NCBI GenBank assembly: GCA_003649085.1
Contig: QMQV01000028.1
Span: 1 to 16,502 of the forward strand
Source of the DNA: Thermoproteota archaeon
Lineage (GTDB): Archaea > Thermoproteota > Methanomethylicia > Methanomethylicales > B66-G16
Length of the DNA: 16,502 nucleotides
Reading direction: 5' to 3'
Positions 1-5,541 of the stretch are shown here, piece after piece (position 1 is the stretch's first letter; each line of letters starts with the position of its first letter). Position numbers and translations under genes: made by a program. Below the pieces are notes generated by a model. That model had not been told where the DNA came from, searched no databases, and worked only from the letters and a program-made list of their open reading frames with translations.

Positions 1-443
1 CTAAGAAGGTCATGATTGAGGAATACGGAGGAGATATCGTAGAGTCTATTACGCTGTGCAACGAGTTTAGCTTAATTGATGAAGCTGTCTTATACTACAT
101 AGGTGAAAGCGTAGATTTCGACGCCGTTGATAGCAGGTTTGATCCAAGAGATTCCCTTGACTTTGTGAAAACAGCTATACCATATGTTGATTGGGATAAG
201 CTGGCTACATGGGTTAAAGAAGGGCTTACAAAGTCTCCAAGCGATACACGTGAATACCTCAGAACAAATGTTGTTAAGAAGTTTACAGATAAGGTTACAG
301 CTGTATCGTGGGCTAAAGTGTATTTAGAGGGCAAACCCCTCGAGATGATGGAGCCGCTAGCGTATACTGAGAAGGAGGTCAAGGATTTATTAGAGAGAGC
401 TGAGAAACCTTCAGATATCCTTGAAAAACTTGTCAGGCGGTGA
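1..443 (+). CDS. C-terminal part of a Dop/PafA-like protein (Pup deamidase/ligase family), 5'-truncated by the window
   Basis: Seen: the reading frame is open to the left edge (codons from base 3 read Lys-Lys-Val before the first Met at 12), so this is the C-terminal ~147 residues of a longer protein ending at the TGA 441-443. The stretch from 231 onward matches, from memory, the C-terminus of mycobacterial Dop in order and spacing: a Ser-Pro-Ser-Asp-Thr-Arg-Glu-Tyr-Leu-Arg block, then Ala-Val-Ser-Trp, then Met-Glu-Pro-Leu, then a final helix with Leu-Leu and Asp-Ile-Leu. Lys-Lys-Val-Met-Ile-Glu-Glu-Tyr at the left edge resembles the helix before that domain in Dop. Known: Dop and PafA share a glutamine-synthetase-like catalytic fold plus this small C-terminal domain; PafA ligates Pup to lysines, Dop deamidates Pup and removes it. 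Inferred: a Pup-type enzyme acting on the peptide encoded next door. The catalytic domain and the Dop-specific loop lie outside the window, so ligase and deamidase/depupylase cannot be told apart. Confidence 0.75.
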   Translation, partial: KKVMIEEYGGDIVESITLCNEFSLIDEAVLYYIGESVDFDAVDSRFDPRDSLDFVKTAIPYVDWDKLATWVKEGLTKSPSDTREYLRTNVVKKFTDKVTAVSWAKVYLEGKPLEMMEPLAYTEKEVKDLLERAEKPSDILEKLVRR

Positions 444-444
444 T
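439..444 (+). promoter_or_regulatory. Ribosome binding site GGTGAT deciding the Pup-like start
   Basis: GGTGAT overlaps the end of the Dop/PafA-like gene and lies 4 bases before the ATG at 449. It is complementary to the usual archaeal 16S rRNA 3' end. It favours ATG 449 over the GTG at 440 and supports the tiny gene as truly translated. Confidence 0.6.
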
Positions 445-448
445 TAGC

Positions 449-562
449 ATGTCAAGCCTTGAGCTGGTCTTACCTGAGTTTAAGAAGAAGGATAAGAAGG
501 CCGTCAAGAAGAAGTTGGTTAAGGAGGAACATAAAGAAGTCGTAGCTCCGCCTGGAGAATAA
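449..562 (+). CDS. Pup-like small modifier candidate, 37 residues ending in Gly-Glu
   Basis: Seen: an ATG at 449 with a GGTGAT ribosome binding site at 439-444 (spacing 4), starting 5 bases after the stop of the Dop/PafA-like gene, and a TAA at 560-562. The product has 37 residues: an N-terminal Met-Ser-Ser-Leu-Glu-Leu-Val-Leu-Pro-Glu-Phe, a central stretch with 10 lysines mixed with Val, Leu and Glu, then Val-Val-Ala-Pro-Pro-Gly-Glu at the C-terminus. No Cys, Trp or Tyr, and strongly charged, so probably disordered or helical alone. A GTG at 440, overlapping the upstream stop, would add three residues but lacks a good binding site. Known: Pup is a short, largely disordered protein ending in Gly-Gly-Gln/Glu whose C-terminal Glu is ligated to lysines, and pup directly follows dop in actinobacteria. 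Inferred: a Pup-like tag already ending in Glu, so needing no deamidation. Odd: basic rather than acidic, shorter than Pup (~64), one Gly instead of two. Confidence 0.6.
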   Translation: MSSLELVLPEFKKKDKKAVKKKLVKEEHKEVVAPPGE

Positions 563-597
563 GGATTTGGTGTTTTGTTCATAAAGGTCGTTTCTTC

Positions 598-1776
598 TTG
601 AAAGGATTTTTGAAGAGTCTTGAGCTTAGGTATATCTTAGCTTCGACTTTCGCGTTTTTTACGTCTTTCTTCATGATAATACCGATAGTACCTAAATACG
701 TTGAATATCTTGGAGCATCGGAGTTCGTTATAGGGCTTGTGGTTGGAGCGTTTGGTATAACTAGTGTAACAAGTAGACCTTTCATTGGCGAGTATGTTGA
801 CCGGCGCGGGACAAAGCTTATTATGTTCTTTGGCGCCTTGATTTCAGCGTTCGCATCAGCTATTTACCCCTGGGTTGAAAACGTGGCTTTCTTGGCTTTA
901 GTCAGAGTTATGCATGGTGTTGGATTAGGAGCTTTTACAACCTCTGCTTTAACGTGGATCGCTAAGGCTGCTCCTGATGAAAGGAAGGGAGAGGTTATTG
1001 GAGGTTATGGCATGGTTATCATGATGGCTATGGCTATTGGTCCGAGTTTAGGAGGCTTTGCTTATGATATCTTTGGCTTTAAAGCTGCTTTTAGCTTAGC
1101 TTTTTTGATAGGCTTATTTTCAGCCTTGCTGACACTTTGTGTAAGTGAGAAACATATTGTTTTGAGAAGCTTTGGCGCAAAAGGGGCTTTTAGGGAAATG
1201 CTTGCTTCTAAGCCCGTAATGCTTTCAGCTCTGGGGATTGCCTTGCTGACATCAGGTTATAGCTCGCTGACATCTTTTTTCCCAATATTCTCTGAGAGAT
1301 ATGGCTTGTGCGGTTTTGACGTTGGGCTTTTCTTTACAATGTATGCTTTAGCTAACATTGCTATCAGGATGCCAGCTGGCAAGGCTACGGATAAGTTTGG
1401 AGAGAAAGCTGTTGCAACACCATTTAGCTTATTGGCAGCCTTGTCTCTACTAGGCATATCTATTGTCCGCGAAAAACTGTTTTTCTACGTCTTAGCAGCC
1501 TCCTTCGGTTTAGGCTTTGGAGCGCTTTACGTCTCATTACTTACTTTTGCTCTACGCTTTTCGCCCAGGGATATCAGGGGCGTGGTATCTGCTATTCTTA
1601 CAGCTTCTTTTGATCTTGGACTTGTCCTAGGGTCAGCTGCTCTCGGTGCTTTAGCTGAGCTTTATGGCTTTAAAGCTATGTATGCGATAGCGTCTACAGC
1701 TCTTTTCTCGTGCGCTTTGCTCACCCTTATTGGCATGGGAGGTTCTAAGACTTTAGTGATTCAAGTGCACGCTTAG
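598..1776 (+). CDS. Major facilitator superfamily transporter, 12-helix type
   Basis: A 392-residue, very hydrophobic protein with about twelve predicted membrane segments, the usual length for the family. The MFS motif A signature sits between helices 2 and 3: Gly64-Glu-Tyr-Val-Asp68-Arg-Arg-Gly71-Thr-Lys73. A Gly-rich stretch near 150-152 (Gly-Pro-Ser-Leu-Gly-Gly) fits motif C of drug/H+ antiporters. The N-terminal half resembles multidrug or sugar efflux permeases. The start is a TTG; no ATG or GTG lies between it and the in-frame upstream region, so alternatives are poor. It follows the Pup-like gene by 35 bases with no evident promoter, so cotranscription is possible. Its 3' end overlaps the convergent gene at 1745-2062 by 32 bases. 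The substrate cannot be named; export of a small molecule is the best guess. Confidence 0.85.
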   Translation: MKGFLKSLELRYILASTFAFFTSFFMIIPIVPKYVEYLGASEFVIGLVVGAFGITSVTSRPFIGEYVDRRGTKLIMFFGALISAFASAIYPWVENVAFLALVRVMHGVGLGAFTTSALTWIAKAAPDERKGEVIGGYGMVIMMAMAIGPSLGGFAYDIFGFKAAFSLAFLIGLFSALLTLCVSEKHIVLRSFGAKGAFREMLASKPVMLSALGIALLTSGYSSLTSFFPIFSERYGLCGFDVGLFFTMYALANIAIRMPAGKATDKFGEKAVATPFSLLAALSLLGISIVREKLFFYVLAASFGLGFGALYVSLLTFALRFSPRDIRGVVSAILTASFDLGLVLGSAALGALAELYGFKAMYAIASTALFSCALLTLIGMGGSKTLVIQVHA

Positions 1777-2062
1777 CTGATTCCATTTTAGTCTCCATAT
1801 CTCTCTCAATGTCTCTCCTATCGTCGATTTTTATGGAGGTGACAATTCTCTTGACGCCAGCTGAAAATAACGCTTCGTGCACTTTGGATATGACTTCAAA
1901 GCCTTCTGCTAGCGATTTCGCTTCAAATACTGTTCCCATGGGAGTTAGCTGATGCTTAACACCGCTTTTCTCAATTTCTTTTACAGCCAACGCCACGTAT
2001 TTGCTTACGCTTGGACTTTCGGTTCCTACTGGGACAACTGAAAACTCAAATAGCACTGCCAT
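1745..2062 (-). CDS. MTH1187/YkoF-like thiamine-binding family protein (DUF77)
   Basis: A 105-residue cytoplasmic protein, the normal size for the MTH1187/YkoF (thiamine-binding protein) family. Seen: N-terminal strand with Val-Val-Pro-Val-Gly-Thr, then Ser-Pro-Ser-Val-Ser-Lys-Tyr-Val, then Leu-Thr-Pro-Met-Gly-Thr-Val-Phe-Glu near residues 39-47, followed by a helix and a strand with Val-Lys-Arg-Ile. Known: family members are ferredoxin-like dimers/tetramers; Bacillus YkoF binds thiamine/HMP and is encoded with an ECF-type transporter. An ECF S component lies 800 bases downstream on the other strand, which may be coincidence. The ATG at 2062 has a good AGGTGGTT site just upstream. It overlaps the MFS gene tail-to-tail by 32 bases. 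The family call is firm; thiamine binding is inferred. Confidence 0.82.
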   Translation of the reverse strand: MAVLFEFSVVPVGTESPSVSKYVALAVKEIEKSGVKHQLTPMGTVFEAKSLAEGFEVISKVHEALFSAGVKRIVTSIKIDDRRDIERDMETKMESAKRALESLKS

Positions 2063-2094
2063 TTTTAACCACCTTAAGCTGTATTAAAGTAACG

Positions 2095-2101
2095 CTTAAA
2101 T
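2095..2101 (+). promoter_or_regulatory. TATA-box candidate for the aKMT-like gene
   Basis: CTTAAAT centred about 31 bases before the ATG at 2129, with no ribosome binding site in between. This predicts a start of transcription almost at the start codon, a leaderless mRNA. A near-identical box (CTTAAATG) precedes the gene at 2862. Confidence 0.45.
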
Positions 2102-2128
2102 CGCCCTTTTCAACCTAGCGGAACACGT

Positions 2129-2644
2129 ATGAAGAAAATCTCTCCTTTTGTGCCAACGCCTCAACACGTAGTTAGGAGAGCTCTAGAACTTGTCGGTGTT
2201 AGAGAAGGAGATGTTGTCTATGATTTAGGTTCAGGCGATGGTAGGTTCGTGTTGACGGCTGCAAAGGAGTTCAATGCGAAGGCTGTTGGCATAGAGATTA
2301 GGAGAAGCTTAGTTGAAGAAGCTCTTCGTAGAATTAGAAAGGAGAAGTTAGAGGAGCAAGCACAAGTAGTTCACGGCGATATGTTTCAAGCAAACATCTC
2401 TGATGCCACCGTCGTCACGTTATATCAGTTGAAGAGCATTAATAGAGCATTGAGACCTATGTTAGAAGACCAGCTTAAACCAGGTACTAGAGTTGTTGCG
2501 GTGGATTTTCCAATTGAAGGGTGGAAGCCTATTTTAGTGGAGAAAGTTAAGGGTGGATGGCTTAGCAAAAAGTACTATACTATCTACGTTTACGTTGTTA
2601 AACCACATTTGATTAAAGATTTGAAAGTTTTGAGGATAAGTTAG
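2129..2644 (+). CDS. aKMT-like SAM-dependent methyltransferase (probable protein lysine methyltransferase)
   Basis: A 171-residue single-domain class I methyltransferase. Seen: N-terminal Pro-Phe-Val-Pro-Thr-Pro (6-11) and Val-Val-Arg-Arg; SAM motif I Asp32-Leu-Gly-Ser-Gly-Asp-Gly-Arg39; acidic Glu56 in Val-Gly-Ile-Glu; Ser-Asp-Ala-Thr-Val-Val-Thr at 91-97 as motif IV; Leu-Lys-Pro-Gly-Thr-Arg-Val-Val at 116-123; and Gly-Trp-Lys-Pro at 131-134. This order closely follows the broad-specificity lysine methyltransferase aKMT of Sulfolobus (about 160 residues), which methylates many proteins including chromatin proteins. The C-terminal ~13 residues form an extra tail. Monocistronic by position, with its own TATA-like box and probably a leaderless transcript. 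The family is firm; the substrate is inferred. Confidence 0.85.
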   Translation: MKKISPFVPTPQHVVRRALELVGVREGDVVYDLGSGDGRFVLTAAKEFNAKAVGIEIRRSLVEEALRRIRKEKLEEQAQVVHGDMFQANISDATVVTLYQLKSINRALRPMLEDQLKPGTRVVAVDFPIEGWKPILVEKVKGGWLSKKYYTIYVYVVKPHLIKDLKVLRIS

Positions 2645-2861
2645 GCCGCAAATTAACGCTTTTCTGCCATAGGAACAAGGTGCGGCTACCTTCATAAAAG
2701 CTGAAGCGTAGTACGTGGGTCATGGCATGTAGTCAATAACGCAGCTGCGATAGGCTTCTTTTTCGTCCTGGCAACTTTGAACTTTCAAGATTTTGCTCTT
2801 AACTTTTTTGAGTAGCTACGCTTAAATGCTACGCTTTACACGTTAATGTGGGTTTAGAAGC
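2645..2861 (+). other. Repeat-rich leader region before the ECF S-component gene
   Basis: This 217-base stretch holds no credible gene; its start codons are followed quickly by stops. Seen: an exact inverted pair GCCGCA (2645-2650) / TGCGGC (2681-2686); a 10-base perfect palindrome CGCAGCTGCG at 2740-2749; AAGCGTAG at 2704-2711, the reverse complement of part of the repeats near the promoter; and two direct copies of GCTACGCTT. No tRNA T-arm, C/D box set or recognised riboswitch was found. It may hold the end of the upstream transcript, a structured RNA and the control region of the next gene. Confidence 0.4.
2815..2836 (+). promoter_or_regulatory. Promoter with two direct repeats GCTACGCTT flanking the TATA box
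   Basis: GCTACGCTT occurs exactly at 2815-2823 and 2828-2836 (period 13), with the TATA-like CTTAAATG at 2821-2828 between and overlapping them. The predicted transcript start is near 2850, about 12 bases before the TTG at 2862. Repeats around a TATA box suggest binding by a regulator that blocks TBP/TFB; that is inference. An inverted partial copy lies at 2704-2711. Confidence 0.4.
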
Positions 2862-3428
2862 TTGCGCCGAAGTAGCATGCTAGTGGCTTTAGCGGCATTA
2901 TTGGCTTTGTCAGTTGTCTTTGAGCTTTTGCCTAAGGTAAGAGCTCCTTGGGGTATGTCTATAGACTTTGTTGCTGTGCCAATTCTCATAGCTTTCTTCG
3001 TCTTTGGCTTTAAGGAAGCTTTAGCGTTATCTGCTGGCTTATGGGTTTTGTTGTGTATAATGGGCTTTGGAAGTTTTATAGGTGGTACGATGAAAGTTAT
3101 GGCTACTCTACCCATGTTCGCTATACCAGCTATTTTAGCACATTTAATGAAGAGAAGAGAGGTAATTTTCTCTCTCTGGTTTACAGCCATAGCATTTCCA
3201 TTGGCTTTGCTCGTTAGGTGTGCTGTAGCTGTTGTTTTAAACTACTACTGGGCTATACCGCTGTTCTTTGGTGAGCCTATTGAAGTTTTAATTGAGAAGT
3301 TTTTCTTTGGTTCTATATGGGGTTTTATATGGTTTGTCTCTGCAATGAACATTACGCAGGGGGTTGTAGACTATTTAATTGGTTTAGCTGTTTCATCTAG
3401 AATTGTTAAGCTTAAAATATTGGAGTAG
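2862..3428 (+). CDS. ECF transporter S component (substrate-binding membrane protein, RibU/vitamin type)
   Basis: A 188-residue protein with about six predicted membrane helices, the usual size for an energy-coupling-factor S component. Seen: helix 1 (residues 6-22), a loop with Ala-Pro-Trp-Gly-Met-Ser-Ile-Asp35, helices near 38-52, 53-70 and 78-95, a positive loop Lys97-Arg-Arg, helices near 101-126 and 148-178, and a Gly-Gly-Thr-Met-Lys motif at 74-78 typical of these proteins. Known: S components bind vitamins or metals and work with the EcfA/EcfA'/T module, not encoded here. It resembles riboflavin-type S components, but the ligand is not certain. The start is a TTG bounded by an in-frame stop at 2844; a Met at residue 6 is an alternative. 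It has a repeat-flanked promoter upstream and a palindrome at its stop codon. Confidence 0.72.
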   Translation: MRRSSMLVALAALLALSVVFELLPKVRAPWGMSIDFVAVPILIAFFVFGFKEALALSAGLWVLLCIMGFGSFIGGTMKVMATLPMFAIPAILAHLMKRREVIFSLWFTAIAFPLALLVRCAVAVVLNYYWAIPLFFGEPIEVLIEKFFFGSIWGFIWFVSAMNITQGVVDYLIGLAVSSRIVKLKILE

Positions 3429-3436
3429 CGCTACTC
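3423..3436. repeat. 14-base perfect palindrome at the S-component stop codon
   Basis: GAGTAGCGCTACTC reads the same on both strands and contains the TAG stop (3426-3428). CGCTA also pairs with TAGCG about 11 bases later. It could be a protein site or a small RNA fold at the transcript end; no T-run follows, so it is not a typical terminator. Confidence 0.4.
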
Positions 3437-3490
3437 GTTAAGCATAGCGGTTAACCCTAAAACAACGATAGCTGTAGTAGAGGATGTCTA

Positions 3491-4153
3491 ATGGTTAAGG
3501 AGAGCACATTAGTTAACCTGCTTGATAGCTACTTAAGTGGTAGTAGGCTTGACTGTGCTGAAGCTATCTATATGTGGGCGCGTGGTATACCAGGTGAATA
3601 TGCTTCATCTGCTCTACGAGTAAGGTATGGTAGTGGGGTTGTATATAACGAAGTTGTTAGAGATTTGAGGAAAATTAAGGTGAGTAAGCCTACTGATAGG
3701 ACTGAAGATACGAAGTTCAGAATTGATAGGATTATTCTCGATTTTTTTGAAGAGAAATGCTTACCGCTAATTCTAGATAAGATGGTTGATGGCTTCAAGT
3801 CTGTTATGGCTAAGACTAAGAAGTTAATGATAGCTTTGGCTAGATCAGGATTACTCAGGGGAGGCAATAGCGTAGATTGGAACACGCTGTGGATACTTTA
3901 TAGAGCTGTCTTCAATGAGGAGCTAACGGACTTTGAGAAGAACTTGGCTATACGCGAGCTTTTGAAGATAAACGTAATTGAGTATATTGTCGAGGGAAGG
4001 GTTCACTTCCCCCCATACATAGACGCTATTAGACAGGAGATTTCAAATTTAGCCAACATGCCTAAAATCGAGGTCCCTGACTTAAAGGAGGAAGAGGAGA
4101 AGAGCTGGTGGAAAGCTAATCGAGAAACGCTTTTAAAACAACATTTTATTTAA
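3491..4153 (+). CDS. Unrecognised 220-residue protein, possible C-terminal winged helix
   Basis: I do not recognise this family. The protein is soluble, with no signal peptide or membrane segment, and looks mainly alpha-helical. Residues 1-50 are a helical region with Trp-Ala-Arg-Gly; 60-115 hold a basic then amphipathic stretch (Arg-Ile-Asp-Arg-Ile-Ile-Leu-Asp-Phe-Phe); 120-180 contain Leu-Leu-Arg-Gly-Gly, Asp-Trp-Asn-Thr-Leu-Trp, and a helix then hairpin (Leu-Lys-Ile-Asn-Val-Ile-Glu-Tyr-Ile-Val-Glu-Gly-Arg-Val) that could be a winged-helix wing. The C-terminal tail is acidic with four Glu followed by Lys-Ser-Trp-Trp. The ATG is preceded by GAGGATGT. It stands alone between the S component and the radical SAM gene. 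Length and codon use look like a real gene; DNA binding is only a guess from the hairpin pattern. Confidence 0.7.
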   Translation: MVKESTLVNLLDSYLSGSRLDCAEAIYMWARGIPGEYASSALRVRYGSGVVYNEVVRDLRKIKVSKPTDRTEDTKFRIDRIILDFFEEKCLPLILDKMVDGFKSVMAKTKKLMIALARSGLLRGGNSVDWNTLWILYRAVFNEELTDFEKNLAIRELLKINVIEYIVEGRVHFPPYIDAIRQEISNLANMPKIEVPDLKEEEEKSWWKANRETLLKQHFI

Positions 4154-4196
4154 TTCTTCGAGCATCCCACCTTTAGCTTTTCATAACTTGCGCTTT

Positions 4197-4217
4197 TACC
4201 CCCTCTTGGAGGGGTTA
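4197..4217 (+). promoter_or_regulatory. Hairpin enclosing the ribosome binding site of the radical SAM gene
   Basis: The bases before the TTG at 4222 can fold into a short hairpin: TACCCCCTC pairs with GAGGGGTTA (eight pairs, one mismatch) around a TTG loop. The 3' arm GAGGGG is the purine-rich ribosome binding site itself, so the fold would hide it. This could tune translation, for example by temperature or a bound ligand; the fold is seen, the regulation is inferred. Confidence 0.4.
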
Positions 4218-4221
4218 TGAT

Positions 4222-5388
4222 TTGATAAAGGTACTTAGAATGGAGAGCTTTGGAGCTGTAGCGTATGAGGAAAGTGAGGATGTTAGTCACCTAGGCCACT
4301 TTGGCAGAAGCTTATATCTTAAAAGCCCTCAGGAAATCGTGAAGTTTAAGGATAAAGCTCTTAAAGTCATAGACATTGGAGTTAGGACGTGGGGTTACCT
4401 TTCTGCCCCTCTTAGTATTGAAGTTGAAGTTACCTTAAGCTGCCCATTGAGATGTAGGCATTGTTACTCAAATGCTGGGACATCAGATGCCGCTCTACCT
4501 AGTGAAATCTTTAAAAAGCTTGTTGATGAAGCCAGCCAAATGGGTGTTTTCACGCTAGATGTTATTGGTGGGGAGCCTTTAGTTAGGAGGGATTTGAAGG
4601 AGCTCATTGGCTATGCTCATAAAAGAGATCTTTCAGTTACGCTGAACACAAACGCTGTCTTAGCTAATAGGGATGTTGTGAGAGAACTTAAAGAAGCTGG
4701 GTTATCCAAAGTCTTCATAAGCTTAGATGCCCACATACCTGATGTCCACGATATGATAAGAGGTGTAAAAGGCGCTTTTCAGCGCACAATAATTGGCCTG
4801 CAGAACTTTGCCTCGGAAGATTTTACGATAATTTTAGGCTTTACAGCTACTAAGTTGAACTACAAGTTGTTGAGCGATTACTTAGATTATGCAATAAGCT
4901 TGGGTGCTGACAAGGTACATGTTATGAGGTTTATACCTATTGGCAGAGGCGAGCTATATAGACATGAGCTTGAACTTAGCGAAGAGCAGGTAGTTGAATT
5001 CCTAAGAAACGCCAATCGACTTAAGATGAGAGGTATTGACGTAAGCTTTGACTGTTCATTTGGTGTCTTTAACTCGCTAATTCCAATAGAAGCTTCGGCA
5101 ACGTGCCCCGCCGGGACAGTTATGGCTACTGTATTGGTGGATGGTACGGTTGTCCCATGTGGGCATTTCAGATACCATAGGGAGTTTTACGCAGGTAACG
5201 TGAGATCTGAAAGCTTAATGGAGATTTGGAAGTACAGCAAAGTTTACGAGGTCTTTAGGAGGGAAGTTTTAGCCTGCAAACCCTGTAAGGCGTTTACACT
5301 ATGTAGGGGTGGGTGTAGAGCATTTTCATTGTTACATGGCGATAAAGGTGTTGACCCGTTAGCTTGTCAATACTTCTTAGGGAAATGA
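4222..5388 (+). CDS. Radical SAM/SPASM-domain enzyme
   Basis: A 388-residue iron-sulfur enzyme. Seen: the radical SAM cluster motif Cys74-x3-Cys78-x2-Cys81, Gly-Gly-Glu-Pro at 116-119, Asn-Thr-Asn-Ala at 142-145 and Ser-Leu-Asp-Ala at 167-170. The C-terminal SPASM region carries eight cysteines (278, 295, 313, 352, 355, 361, 365, 382), enough for two auxiliary 4Fe-4S clusters, including a Cys-x2-Cys-x5-Cys-x3-Cys run. About 65 residues precede the core, beginning with a Ser-Phe-Gly-Ala-Val-Ala-Tyr stretch as in AhbC/AhbD or PqqE-like enzymes. Known: the subfamily includes peptide-modifying, heme-pathway and tungsten-cofactor-associated enzymes. No precursor peptide, heme gene or aldehyde oxidoreductase lies next to it, so the substrate is open; with the Mo/W cofactor genes nearby, a cofactor role is possible. 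The start is TTG; an ATG at 4217 is out of frame and stops at once. Confidence 0.85.
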   Translation: MIKVLRMESFGAVAYEESEDVSHLGHFGRSLYLKSPQEIVKFKDKALKVIDIGVRTWGYLSAPLSIEVEVTLSCPLRCRHCYSNAGTSDAALPSEIFKKLVDEASQMGVFTLDVIGGEPLVRRDLKELIGYAHKRDLSVTLNTNAVLANRDVVRELKEAGLSKVFISLDAHIPDVHDMIRGVKGAFQRTIIGLQNFASEDFTIILGFTATKLNYKLLSDYLDYAISLGADKVHVMRFIPIGRGELYRHELELSEEQVVEFLRNANRLKMRGIDVSFDCSFGVFNSLIPIEASATCPAGTVMATVLVDGTVVPCGHFRYHREFYAGNVRSESLMEIWKYSKVYEVFRREVLACKPCKAFTLCRGGCRAFSLLHGDKGVDPLACQYFLGK

Positions 5389-5541
5389 ATAAGAAGGCTT
5401 GAATTAGTTAGGAGAAGATTCGTGAATACGCAGGGTTTTCTATGTCTCATATTTAGAACCTCAAAGATGACCTTAGGGCTATGATCATCTTCATTTAACA
5501 TAGGTCTTTTAGGGAAGTGAAGAGAAGTTTAAAAGTTGGTC
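5389..5541. other. Intergenic region with nested inverted repeats
   Basis: This 153-base space lies between the ends of convergent genes. Seen: AAGATGA (5464-5470) pairs exactly with TCATCTT (5485-5491), enclosed by CTATGT (5440-5445) / ACATAG (5498-5503). A 20-codon GTG frame at 5422 is not convincing. C/D box rules are not met (no CTGA). It may be transcript-end structure for one or both neighbours; nothing firmer can be said. Confidence 0.3.

Noticed and set aside
449..562. The small peptide as a LysW amino-group carrier
   Set aside because: It shares the final Gly-Glu, but lacks the zinc-binding cysteines and the Glu-Asp-Trp motif of LysW and has no lysine/arginine pathway genes beside it; the Dop/PafA-like neighbour fits a Pup-like role better.
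5422..5484. Short GTG frame of 20 codons with an upstream GGAG
   Set aside because: Too short, no recognisable feature, and it ends inside an inverted repeat; nothing like the context of the Pup-like gene.
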